Assembly (NCBI GenBank): GCA_900095095.1 | Contig: FMBT01000587.1 | Span: forward strand, 1 to 41,544 | Direction: 5' to 3' | Origin: Fragilariopsis cylindrus CCMP1102 | Lineage: Eukaryota > Bacillariophyta > Bacillariophyceae > Bacillariales > Bacillariaceae | DNA: 41,544 bases | In this document: positions 32,801 to 41,544 of the stretch, piece after piece | How positions within the stretch are numbered: position 1 is the stretch's first letter | Layout: the number at the start of each line of letters is the position of its first letter | Program-made: the position numbers and the translations under genes | The notes under the pieces: generated by a model | What the model saw: the letters and a program-made list of their open reading frames with translations, nothing else | The model's database searches: none | What the model was told of the DNA's origin: nothing

Positions 32801-35140
32801 CAATATCAGTCTTCACTGGGTCTGTGGTGAATTCTTTTAAAGGCTGAATAAGATAGTTTCCCGACAGTTTAGTCATTCGATGAAAAAGTTCCGAATCAAT
32901 CTTAGTTGATTTAGATTCTTGATGCAAAATTGCTGTTATTTTCCCGTTCATTAAATGAAATTGTTCGAGATGACTATTTGGGAACGATACAGGAGGCGTT
33001 TGATACTTCTTTACGCCCCAGTCTAGGACAATTATTTCCCCTCCTAGATCATCCAGGTCGAGTCGCGTTGATTCGTTATCAACTTCTCTGGTTGAACAAT
33101 TTGTACCTTGCAGCCTGTCGTTGTTATAGAGTCCATCACATGAGGCATTCATTCCAGCCTTTACGGCTGCTTGCTCTGATCCATAACACACTAGATCCTT
33201 TTGAGGGTAAAATGCAATGGATATGGTTTGCCCTCGGGCTGCCATGCACATTTGTCGGTGCGAATCAAGATTGGATGTCACGCTGATCCCAAAGCTTCCT
33301 TTCGCATTTTCCATGAAGATTTTAGTAGTCATGAATAAATCATTATCAAAAAAGGCATCAATAGTGATTTTGCAAAAGGCTCGAAGATTTTCGTCAAGAG
33401 ATTCAATGTCACTATAATGGTATCAATAACAGTTGAATCAATAAAATGATCGTCATCGTTTTTGTCATCGTATATGTCGGTGTCATCTTCCGTAATCTCA
33501 ATTAGTTTATTCTTTTCAACAGCTTGACTATTATCGGGAGCGGGAACAACTTTACTTGATTTCTTACGAATATTTAGTGCTTTCATTAGTGGTCGTAAGC
33601 GCTCAATTGGCCAGGTTTGAAATTCTTTCAAAACTAATTGCACCAATTTGACTCGAGCTTGTAAATTGGAGCTAATATTTCGTAAATTGGTAACAGAATT
33701 TGTACTGTTGTGACAGTACTCCTCTAAAACCTTTTCAAATGCAATTCCTATATCTTCCTCCAGGTACTCCTTATAAGGAGGGAAGAAGAATTTTCCACCA
33801 TTATTCGCTGCTGTCATTTTCATACTACAATTTGACGATTCCATTCCTAGGGCCAAAGCGTATCGTGCACTCAGTCCAAATGATCCTTTCGATCTTAAAA
33901 TATCGACCATACCAGCAATAGCACAAGAATCGACAGAGGCCGGTGTTTTTGTTTCTGTTACTACACTCAACCAATCTTGTATCGTCTCCAACTCATATAA
34001 CTTGCCATGACAACGATAAAAATCGAAATCCCCATTATGAGTAATGAAATTTTCAACGGTGACAACAGTCGGCTTTAGTGGGACTGGGACAGCCGGTGAT
34101 GTGTTTCTTGTTGGAATACCGCCAACGTTATCCATATAATAAACCCGTCGTGGAGAGGGTGGTGTCCATTGATGAGGATGGGTTCCGTCTAATGTACTTA
34201 ATGAGCTTGTTGCGAATCTGGTGTGGCCAACCAACATACGCGGCACAAAAGTGTTTGCATCAACGTTTCGAGAAGTTGTCATTTTTCGTAGATCCTTTTC
34301 TACCCGATTCCGTACGAGTTTACTAAGATCAGTTCGTTTTTTATTCACGACACGTGATCGAACCGCCTTCGAGCACAAAGTCGTTTCCTTGTTGTTGCTT
34401 TTCTGTTTACTACTTTCATCAGTGGGATGGTAAGTGACACAACCACCTGACTGCGCTCCTCGCATCATAGTCACTTCGATCATTTGCTGTAATGTATCAA
34501 GTGCAACGGCCTTAGTATGATGATCTTGTAACCACCAATGATTCAATAATATGATACCAAAGTTACCACAATAGAAGCATAAAAGACCTGATTCAGTTGT
34601 AGAGGATGGAGTACACAGTGAAAGAAATGGTTTTAATCCAATCAAATCGGTTGATATAGCCTCAAATGCCGTAACAAGAGCAGCCAGTAACATACCACTA
34701 GATGAAATGGCAGTAATGAAGGAGTACTGACTTTTATCACTGCTACTGCTGTTGTTAGAATATTGAAATAACCGATTAAATCTAGCAGCAATCAATAGTA
34801 CAGCCACCAGGAGGACACTAAAAATCCAACCGGCATGTCTGACGGGTCCTTCTATTTGTGATAATGCATTCGGAAGACTACATTGCCTCCCTAGTACAAC
34901 CTCATAGAACAGACGGAACCATTCATCTTGAGAGAATTGTATAAATGGGTAATCCAGCCACCAGGCAGTAATAAGATGAGATACTTCATGAACAATCCCA
35001 AAGAAAATATACCATATGAATATTTGTTCCCAAGAAGCGCAGTGATGATGGGACAACAAGCGACGGTGCTGCCGCTGCAGCAGCGGTGAACAACGATGCG
35101 ATGGTGGTGGTGGTGGTGGTTCCATATATCCTATTATCAT
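29881..35140 (-). CDS. membrane protein fusing HExxH segment, glutamine amidotransferase, SIS domains and EF-hands
   Basis: Exons 35140-31701, 31573-31455, 31263-30106 and 29998-29881. With one missing base restored near 33411, the total is exactly 1612 codons including the stop. Order: (1) membrane segments, the first with IVHEVSHLITAWW (HExxH at residues 51-55), then WIFSVLLVAVLLIAA and more; (2) a class II amidotransferase domain starting at CGNFGI (Cys191), with MMRGAQSGG, VGHTRFATSS and THNGDFDFY; (3) sugar isomerase domains with IIVSHSGGTFGPLACSNLL and IFVVTSEWDTQIGK; (4) hydrophobic segments (YIMCFIYIFVTV; IYFWLPQICITIIRIF); (5) two EF-hands, FDKDGRGILTEDEF and ADTDHTGEVDYNQF, the second with Gln at loop position 12; (6) a basic tail. 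Domains 2 and 3 are those of glucosamine-6-phosphate synthase, but the family's SGET is SGGT here and Cys191 is not N-terminal, so GlcN6P synthesis is not assured. A calcium-responsive membrane enzyme or sensor is inferred. Confidence 0.88.
29999..30105 (-). other. intron 3 of the amidotransferase fusion gene
   Basis: GTGAGT donor and CTATAG acceptor, 107 nt; the join restores a basic C-terminal tail ending LAYRKRKIAK. Confidence 0.75.
31264..31454 (-). other. intron 2 of the amidotransferase fusion gene
   Basis: GTAAGA donor after HRHTH and TTGTAG acceptor before VVRGTLAIFGRPDGR, with a split Arg codon; 191 nt. A (GA)n microsatellite lies at 31282-31295. Confidence 0.8.
31574..31700 (-). 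other. intron 1 of the amidotransferase fusion gene
   Basis: GTACGT donor at 31700, AAG acceptor at 31574. On the coding strand it contains a C15 tract followed by T7 (G15 at 31628-31642 on the + strand), an unusually long polypyrimidine tract. Confidence 0.8.
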
Positions 35141-35895
35141 GTGTATTTTTAATAGTACGACGAGCCCTTAGTAATTAAAATGTTTACGACCGAAACGACA
35201 CAAAGAGGCCAGACTATTCTGACTTTATTATGTGATATTTGATATTTGTAGGCTTTCTTTTTTCCTTTTCTTCAGATCCAAATGGTGATCCCGATCCCCA
35301 GATATGACACGCTCAGTGATTGATGTCGTGACGACTCGTGACAGCGAAATCTTTTTTTTGTGCAAGTGTATAAGTGACGAATGTTGTTGATGATGTTTAC
35401 AAAATCAAATTGAAATTGCAATGCTGTCAACTTTGTTATCGTTTAAATAAATAATGAATCAATCAATCATGTGACTCCCCAGGAGGACCCGGCATATATT
35501 TTATATTGTCGCGCATAAGATTCGGCGAATAAAATTAATCCATGTTCGCGCGGGAACCAACTGTTTTCCACGATTAATTTATTTCGACCGGGTCCTCCTG
35601 TATCAATTAAATTGAAAAGGTGTGGTCTGTCCCTCGCATCAGCTCGTATGTTTTTGTATGGGTTTATTGTTTCTTTCCTTTAATTTAAAAAATCCTAATC
35701 CTTAATATCTGTGCAAAAAAATGATAAACGGTACTCAAAGACTAGACTATTAGTTGCATGCAGCAATTTTAACATACAAGAGAAGTAGAAGGAGAACAGA
35801 GAGAGAGAGAGAGGCAGAGAAGGGTCTACCACTTAGCTAGCTAGGTACGATTACCTGAGGATAGAATAGATAAAGAGAAGTCAAATTTGAAAATA
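35141..35895. promoter_or_regulatory. divergent promoter region with inverted-repeat element
   Basis: It separates the starts of the amidotransferase fusion gene (-) and the WBP4-like gene (+). A 121-base block with 13-base inverted termini (35480-35600) holds an E2F-like site, TTCGCGCGGGAA at 35545-35556. A (GA)n run lies near 35800. Confidence 0.5.
35480..35600. repeat. 121-base block bounded by perfect 13-base inverted repeats
   Basis: CAGGAGGACCCGG at 35480-35492 faces CCGGGTCCTCCTG at 35588-35600. The interior is AT-rich with one GC-rich E2F-like core. No clear target-site duplication flanks it. Confidence 0.7.
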
Positions 35896-37620
35896 ATGTC
35901 ATCACAACAACCAAAACAATCATGGCAACATGATGAGAGGCATTATTGTTCGGTCTGTAATGCGTGGATGGGAAGTGATCGACAATCGATTTTGATACAT
36001 GAAAATGGAAAAAAGCATCAAGAAAATGTTGAACGGGCTCTACAAGAAAAACGAGTTAGTAAACAAAAAGAGGGACAGGCACAAAAATTCTTGGCAGATT
36101 CCTTGAAACAAATGGAAGCAGCTGCTGCTGCTCTTGCAGGAGGAGGAACAGGAACAGGAGCAGTCGCGAATAACAGCCAACACCACCACCAGCAACAAGG
36201 AGGGACTGGACCGCAACCTCCGCCAATACCATCGAACAATCATGCTTACCATTCTCTTCCTCATCACCATAATCATTATCATCATCATCACCCCCCGCCG
36301 CCACCTCCGCATCCAAACGCCATTGGTTCTTCTTGGTTAGGCCCTGCAAGTGCTGCACCCCAGCAACAACAACAACAATTGCATTATCCGAAACAGCAAC
36401 CTCATAATACTTATCAATCGGCGCCATCATCGAATTATTCTAATAATAATAATAATAATACTAATACAAACAATAAACAATTGCAACAACAGGAAAAGAT
36501 AGATTGGCAAGCTCAAAAACTAAAACGTGAGGAGATTAATACCAAGAAACGCAATAAAGGAGGAGAAGAAAGTGACGAAGATGAAGACCAAGAAATATCG
36601 TTATCCAACAAACGTCCCAAAATCACATTCCATCCTGATGAAGGATTTTATACCTACAACGACAACACAAATACTGATACCGATACTAATACTAATACTA
36701 ATAACGATGTCGTCAAGAACGAGGACTTGAAAGAAATTGATTGCGACGCGGCGATAACACAACAAAAAACAACAACAACAACAACAACAACAGCAACATA
36801 CTTAGAAGGACCTGTATTTTTTGGATTACTTTGTGAGGAGATGCCAGTTGAAGTATGGAGTGGACCATCGTCCTATAGTGGCTTAGAGAAACGCCTGTCA
36901 AAAAATTCAGTGTTTTGGAAGGATTCATTAGTCGTGGCAGTTGTTATGACAAATAGTAGTAAAGTAAAAGTAGCAAATGATGAAGATGTAGATGAAGATG
37001 ATGATGGAGTTCAACGACCAATAATCCACGTTAGTTATTTAAAAACCCTCGATGATACAGAAGAAACGATCGAAAAGAATGTGTCAGTTGATCGGATTCG
37101 TATAATATTGGGTGGAGATAAAACAATCCCTGATACTATTGAAGCGTGTCGACTTTTAGCTCTGGGCGGAGAGGAGGTTCAGGTCAGCAATAATAATAGT
37201 AATAATGACCAAGACGATGCCAAGATGATGGAGGCAACGGGACTATCGGGATGGTCGACTGTGACTATAAAGAAAACAAGCATATTACAAGAAAGCCGTG
37301 ACGAGAAAGAAAAATTGAAAGAACAACGTCGTCAGGTACGAGCTGACCGAGAAGCCGAACAAAGACGAACCGAAGCTAGACGAATGGAGGAAGCAAAAGT
37401 ATCGAACGCAGATGATTCAGCGTTAGGTGCGTATGATGTATGGGGTAAGGGTGAATACAAAGGTATTGATATCTCAAAAGAGCTTGATTGCCCCATCGAG
37501 GAAACGGCCAAGCGATTGGCAGGAGCGTCGTCTACAAAAGGAAAGATATCCTTTAAGAAACGGACAAAGAAAAAGGGGGCGGGAATGGCTAGAAGAAAAA
37601 CGTCGGCAGATGACGATTGA
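35896..37620 (+). CDS. WBP4: WBP4/FBP21-like spliceosomal protein with U1-type zinc finger
   Basis: An intact frame of 574 residues from the ATG at 35896; an upstream TTG is not used as the start. Residues 16-43 form a U1/matrin-type C2H2 finger (Cys18, Cys21, His35, His41; YCSVCNAWM ... HENGKKHQENV), followed by the KRVSKQKEGQAQKFLADSL helix, as at the N-terminus of WBP4, a factor of the spliceosomal A/B complexes. A very low-complexity centre follows, rich in His, Pro, Gln, Asn and Thr. A C-terminal charged region (EKLKEQRRQVRADREAEQRR) leads to GKISFKKRTKKK, again like the WBP4 end. I do not see the WW domains of vertebrate WBP4. A segment YLEGPVFFGLLCEEMPVEVW is of unknown type. No introns or breaks. 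Confidence 0.75.
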   Translation: MSSQQPKQSWQHDERHYCSVCNAWMGSDRQSILIHENGKKHQENVERALQEKRVSKQKEGQAQKFLADSLKQMEAAAAALAGGGTGTGAVANNSQHHHQQQGGTGPQPPPIPSNNHAYHSLPHHHNHYHHHHPPPPPPHPNAIGSSWLGPASAAPQQQQQQLHYPKQQPHNTYQSAPSSNYSNNNNNNTNTNNKQLQQQEKIDWQAQKLKREEINTKKRNKGGEESDEDEDQEISLSNKRPKITFHPDEGFYTYNDNTNTDTDTNTNTNNDVVKNEDLKEIDCDAAITQQKTTTTTTTTATYLEGPVFFGLLCEEMPVEVWSGPSSYSGLEKRLSKNSVFWKDSLVVAVVMTNSSKVKVANDEDVDEDDDGVQRPIIHVSYLKTLDDTEETIEKNVSVDRIRIILGGDKTIPDTIEACRLLALGGEEVQVSNNNSNNDQDDAKMMEATGLSGWSTVTIKKTSILQESRDEKEKLKEQRRQVRADREAEQRRTEARRMEEAKVSNADDSALGAYDVWGKGEYKGIDISKELDCPIEETAKRLAGASSTKGKISFKKRTKKKGAGMARRKTSADDD

Positions 37621-37915
37621 CGATAACTAGACTAGATAGATAGATAACGTCACGAAGGTCTGTAATTATCAACAATTTTAAAAATAATAACTTGGAGAGA
37701 TTTGACGAAATTACATACGAATATTATCTTGTTGATCGAATTTACGAATTGTGCAGACAGAATGTAATAGATATATAAATAGCTAATGCAGATAAAGTTT
37801 AGAAAATAATGATAAAATAATGTATTACATTTAATTTACGAACCTCTAGGAATTTTATATTAAAACAAATAAAACCGTACTTCTTCTAAAGTGTTCCTTT
37901 GCTCGGATCCATCTT
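37621..37915. other. convergent 3' spacer
   Basis: AT-rich gap between the 3' ends of the WBP4-like gene and the receptor-like gene. A TAGATAGATAGATA microsatellite begins at about 37631. Confidence 0.5.
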
Positions 37916-39769
37916 CTATAAGGGGTGTTTACAATATTGTTGTTCTTGCGATAATGAATATGGATCCTGTCGGAATCCGTTGATATTCTCTTGTACACGA
38001 TCTGCGTGTCGTAGTTCCTCTGTGCGGAACGTTCTGTTGTCAGTGTACGGATGAGTTGGTGATGTTGGATATGATTGCATGGAGGATGAAGAACTGATTT
38101 GCTTCGACTCCATCTCGTACATATTGGCCATAATGCTTACACCTTTCCACTTTCCTGCTCGCATGAGCTTCTCGATTGTTTGTTTCTTTGAAAGCTCTGT
38201 GTCGGTTGTATTTGTGGACACGACAGATGATGTGCTTGACAATACAAAAGCTTGGGAGTCCGTGTCGAAGGAGTTTCCCCCCTTTTGATCCTTGATCTTG
38301 CTAGCAAAATAGTTTACCTGAGACCAGTCTCCCGCATTAAGGGCTTGACTTAGACCACCAACCATCTCTTCCATAGAGGACTGGCCCTCTTCGATATCTT
38401 GATTTTGATTTCGTGAAGACCTAATAAATGATGGCAAACGAACTGTGCTTCTCCTTGGAGAAGGTGCGTCGGCGCCGTACGAAAATTTGTTTGGATGTTC
38501 GTGCGAAGAGCCACTTGTCTCGCCAGCATAAAGCGCAGCAGTTACAGCAAGTCCAGTCCAGTCACCATTGGAAGCAAGATCGTCTAATGTTTTTGTACGC
38601 TCCTGATCTTCTACAGCAAGATGGCTACGACTTTGACCTCTGAATGATCCGATACTGGGTAGGGACAACCCATCATCAGCCTCGGCAAGTCTTGAAGCTA
38701 GTTTGTAAACATGATCCCAATCAGCATTGTTAATAGCTCCTTTGATCTCGTCAAAAGGAGTAAACACGGCACTAGAAGATCCCGACGATGTTGTACTAAA
38801 CGAAGCGACGGAAGAAGTAGAAACTTTGATCACTCCATCCTCACCGAGATTTAGCTTTCCATTACGGGCACTCCTTGAACGGCCTTTTTCGCGACGGCGT
38901 GTTTCACTGTAGAAAAAGAGTGCAATAAACAACGCAACGGCGCAAGAGATTCCAATTATAGCACCAATACTCAATGCGTGATCTTCCTCTACCACTTCCG
39001 TGATTGTAAATGATTGGTTGTTATTGTTTCCAGTATCTCCAATATTTAATTCATTGTTGGTTTGGGTAGTAGGAACTGTGGTAGCTGATTCAGCGACTTC
39101 TGTCTTTTCTGGCACTCGAATCATTATAGGTTCGGTTTGGATATGTTCGGGAATTTGACTAATAAAGGCATCTGGAAAGTATAAATATATTAGCAAAACA
39201 AAAAATCGTTAGTCATACATACTCAGGGCAAATATCAATTTAGTTCATTTAATGCATGGTAACATACCTCCAAAAGATCCATGGACTTCAACGCATAAGT
39301 CATTTCTCATAGTATTGAGCTCAAGAGATGTTTTGTCAGAGACAATGTATCCGACATTTCCCATGGCCATTATAGCACTGATGGGTAATGACTTGTCTTT
39401 ACCCATTTGATGGGCTGCATGTGTAAAGAAAGCATTTTGAAAACCAGCACTAAGACTACCAAAGCTGTTTTCTCTGCAGGTTCCTTGATCTGAATTAGGA
39501 GCAAACTTCAGACACAAGTCTGTAACTTCCTCAGCGTAATCCGACATAAAATAACTGGTCTTCTGTAAATGGTCTTCGCTCAAAAATACTTCGTTACAAA
39601 TTTGTTGAAATTCCCGTTCTTGTAATCCGCGAGCTTTGTGTACCCAGCTTTCGGAATGGTTGTTGTTCTCATTATTGCTTCCAAGGACAACCGTAGGCCA
39701 CAATGCAACAGTTAGAACTGCGCACTGTAAAAGTGCTTTGCTATTTGGAAAGATCATTGTTGACGACAA
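37916..39769 (-). CDS. single-pass membrane protein with four cytosolic GDW-type repeats
   Basis: Two exons, 39769-39268 and 39171-37916, joined across a 96-nt GTATGT...CCAG intron; 585 residues with no breaks. A signal peptide (ALLQCAVLTVALWPTVVLGS, about residues 12-31) leads to an extracellular region with five or so Cys (QQICNEVFL, DLCLKFAP, GTCRENSFG, NDLCVEVHG). A membrane helix (IGAIIGISCAVALFIALFFY) is followed by the basic stop-transfer ETRRREKGRSRS. The inside carries four spaced repeats with a conserved Trp: NNADWDHVYKLASRL, SNGDWTGLAVTAALYA, NAGDWSQVNYFASKI and RAGKWKGVSIMANMY. The design is that of a receptor or adhesion protein whose repeats bind a partner; the family is not one I can name. 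Confidence 0.8.
39172..39267 (-). other. intron of the receptor-like gene
   Basis: GTATGT donor and TTCCAG acceptor, 96 nt; removal joins HGSFG to DAFISQIPEH across a split Asp codon. Confidence 0.85.
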
Positions 39770-40216
39770 TAGGCGGTTGACGATAAATGTATGCGTTAGT
39801 GATATACGTTAATGTCTGATTGATCAGGTAAGATACGTTTCCGAATGAGAGGGGAAGAAATTTTGTGTTTGTAAGTCATATTTTATTCGTACAGCATCAT
39901 AAACATCATGTGTAGTAGTACAATGCTTTTTTAAATCGAAATCTCATCAACGGGATACTTTTGGCCAAATTCATGCTTTGTACGACTTCGTTGAAACAAA
40001 ATGTGACCGATTACACGAGTGAATTGGTATCCATTCAATTCCATATTTCTGGGGCATATCTATGTCACTTGTTTTTTAACCGATTACCTTCATTTTTTTT
40101 CATTCTTAATTGGGCGAGTTCGACGCGCGAGATCAATCACATAGGGCGAGTGTAACGACAAAAATTTGATTGAAAGTTCTGGCTGTGTGGCACGCCCAGT
40201 CGTGGTACATACTACT

Positions 40217-40285
40217 TGGTACAGTACTTACTACTACTGTACTACTTATTGTCGCTACTAGCTAACTTACTAGTGTACTGTACCA
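40217..40285. repeat. inverted repeat TGGTACAGTAC
   Basis: TGGTACAGTAC (40217-40227) faces GTACTGTACCA (40275-40285) across 47 bases rich in TACTA strings. Confidence 0.7.
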
Positions 40286-40378
40286 GAGGTAAAATGTACT
40301 TTAATTTGGTACTAGTAGTTTGTCATGTCAATACATCCAGCCAATCAGCTAGTAGGTATTCAACTTGGTAGTATTATG

Positions 40379-40427
40379 GAGACCAATTTAGCTTCAAAAA
40401 GCATCTGATGCCCAAATGCTTGGTCTC
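40379..40427. repeat. nested inverted repeat (hairpin)
   Basis: GAGACCAA (40379-40386) faces TTGGTCTC (40420-40427), with AAGCAT and ATGCTT nested inside. Confidence 0.65.
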
Positions 40428-40847
40428 ACTTGGTGGTTGTTTATATATATTGTTGTGCATTTTCGATATTCGAAACTATTGATCTAGTACTACTATTTTG
40501 ATAGTTGTCAGTAGCCCCTGCCAACTAGTAAGTGTTGCAATATTTCATCCAGTAGTACCAAATTAATATCAATCAGTATCAATAATAGCTTAATCATCCC
40601 TGTTCTTCTGTGTAAGAGTGCAGTTATCTGTAGCAGTGTTGAAACTTTTTACCGTAGCATCGGTATAATAATCTATAATACAGTAAATATATTAATAATG
40701 CATTATGATGCTGTGTATACAGACAAAATTGCCTCAAACAAACAGCCCAGTTTTTCACAAAACAAGCTATAATGTGCGTGCAATGATGATTGATGTGTCT
40801 TTTTGCTGAAACACACACACATACACACACAGTAATGTTACACAGCT

Positions 40848-41082
40848 AGGACAGTCCTAGGTATTTAGATTTTTGCATGATATACAGTAGGGATTGTAAT
40901 GTTATGATAGTACTGACAATGCACTATAAATATTCCACAAAAAGTCACATCATAATGACAGAAAATCCCTCAAGGACAGTCCTAGGTATTTTGATTTTTA
41001 CATAATGTATAGTAGGGATTGTAATGTTATAATACTGACAATGGACTATAAATGTTCCACAAAAAGTCACATCATAATGACA
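40848..41082. repeat. two tandem copies of a roughly 125-base unit
   Basis: Unit 1 (40848-40972) and unit 2 (40973-41082) begin AGGACAGTCCTAGGTATT and share GTAGGGATTGTAATGTTAT, CACAAAAAGTCACATCATAA and flanking text with a few substitutions and short deletions. Unit 1 opens in the perfect palindrome CTAGGACAGTCCTAG (40847-40861 region). Confidence 0.85.
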
Positions 41083-41544
41083 AATGGATAAAGCAGTCTT
41101 TGATGATAATGCAAAGCAGAAAAATGATAATACTACAGCTCACTAAGCAAGGAGTCCACCCAATTATAACAATCATAACTGTTGCTTCCAGCTGGCAAGG
41201 AAAGGACCAAAAACTACAGAATAAAATAACGGGAGTGCCGGAAGCCATTGTTGATAGTGGGAATATTCCAAATACAAGACTGTTCAACTTATTTTCTTCT
41301 ATGCAATCTCAACACAAGGTCAGAATTTCAAAGAATTGGATCTGTTTTTAGATCTGTCAAAGCAAAAGATGTAAAGATTCTTCCTATGCTAGGAGTGGGA
41401 AGAGAGCGACAATAAGTGTAGCCATCAGAATATAAGTACATATTATTAAATATGTAGTAAGAATTTTGCTCATCTGAACAAATTTAGTCAAATACATTGC
41501 GATTTATTAGAAACTTGGGGTATAATAAATGCATCTTAGAGAGG
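41083..41544. other. no convincing gene at window end
   Basis: A plus-strand frame runs through 41052-41351 but starts inside the tandem repeat and shows no domain. It may be a decayed element or non-coding. Confidence 0.4.

Larger units (their letters stand above)
39770..40847. other. intergenic region with inverted repeats, no gene
   Basis: AT-rich, with many TACTAGTA-like strings. An 11-base inverted repeat spans 40217-40285 and a hairpin-forming block spans 40379-40427. An ACACAC run lies near 40810. The short open frames do not look coding. Confidence 0.5.

Noticed and set aside
32536-33417. several plus-strand frames of 66-118 codons
   Set aside because: They lie antisense to the amidotransferase/SIS coding exon and show no domain.
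36018-36430. overlapping minus-strand frames
   Set aside because: Antisense of the Gln/His/Pro-rich centre of the intact WBP4-like gene; low-complexity shadow.
41052-41351. 99-codon plus-strand frame
   Set aside because: Starts inside the tandem repeat, no recognisable domain; a retrotransposon remnant was considered but not supported.
1-41544. CRISPR array, insertion sequence, Shine-Dalgarno sites or bacterial terminators
   Set aside because: None found, and spliced genes show the window is eukaryotic nuclear DNA.

Overview
This is a eukaryotic nuclear window, most likely from a diatom or a close photosynthetic stramenopile. The evidence is: AT-rich DNA; short GT-AG introns (about 92 to 304 nt); genes on both strands with their own divergent or convergent intergenic gaps; many Asn, Gln, Asp and Ser codon-repeat tracts; heat shock factor, pirin, DENND4-like and WBP4-like proteins; and signal peptides followed by Phe that resemble diatom plastid presequences. 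The species cannot be told from the sequence. No rRNA, tRNA, CRISPR array or bacterial operon was seen.

Layout. 0.5-1.5 kb (-): conserved unknown membrane protein. 2.1-3.0 kb (+): JMJD8-like JmjC/cupin protein with a signal peptide. 3.5-5.3 kb (-): heat shock transcription factor, two exons. 6 kb (-): a doubtful small membrane protein. 7.4-9.1 kb (-): Cys-rich protein with a C-terminal hydrophobic tail. 10.0-10.8 kb (-): unknown. 11.1-12.3 kb (-): pirin. 12.8-14.8 kb (-): RluA-type pseudouridine synthase with PPR-like repeats inside its catalytic domain. 15.2-17.1 kb (+): class 3 lipase. 17.2-19.0 kb (-): unknown. 19.4-20.8 kb (+): AlkB-like dioxygenase with a targeting peptide. 21.1-22.6 kb (-): RING/zinc-ribbon protein ending in a CaaX box. 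23.3-28.0 kb (+): DENND4-type Rab exchange factor, seven exons. 28.3-29.4 kb (-): RsuA-type pseudouridine synthase. 29.9-35.1 kb (-): a 1.6-thousand-residue membrane protein that joins an HExxH membrane segment, a glutamine amidotransferase domain, SIS domains and EF-hands. 35.9-37.6 kb (+): WBP4-like splicing factor. 37.9-39.8 kb (-): single-pass receptor-like protein with four cytosolic W-repeats. The last 1.7 kb holds only repeats.

The genes do not form one pathway. The loose themes are RNA modification and processing (two pseudouridine synthases of different families, an AlkB-like enzyme, a WBP4-like factor) and membrane or signalling proteins.

A strong technical signal runs through the window. 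Most conserved proteins can be followed end to end only by changing frame. About 27 of these changes look like loss of one base, often in a homopolymer, and about five need an extra base or loss of two. Four genes (19.4-20.8, 21.1-22.6, 35.9-37.6 and 37.9-39.8 kb) are free of them. Uncorrected long-read errors are the simplest explanation, so I annotate these as genes with breaks and not as pseudogenes.
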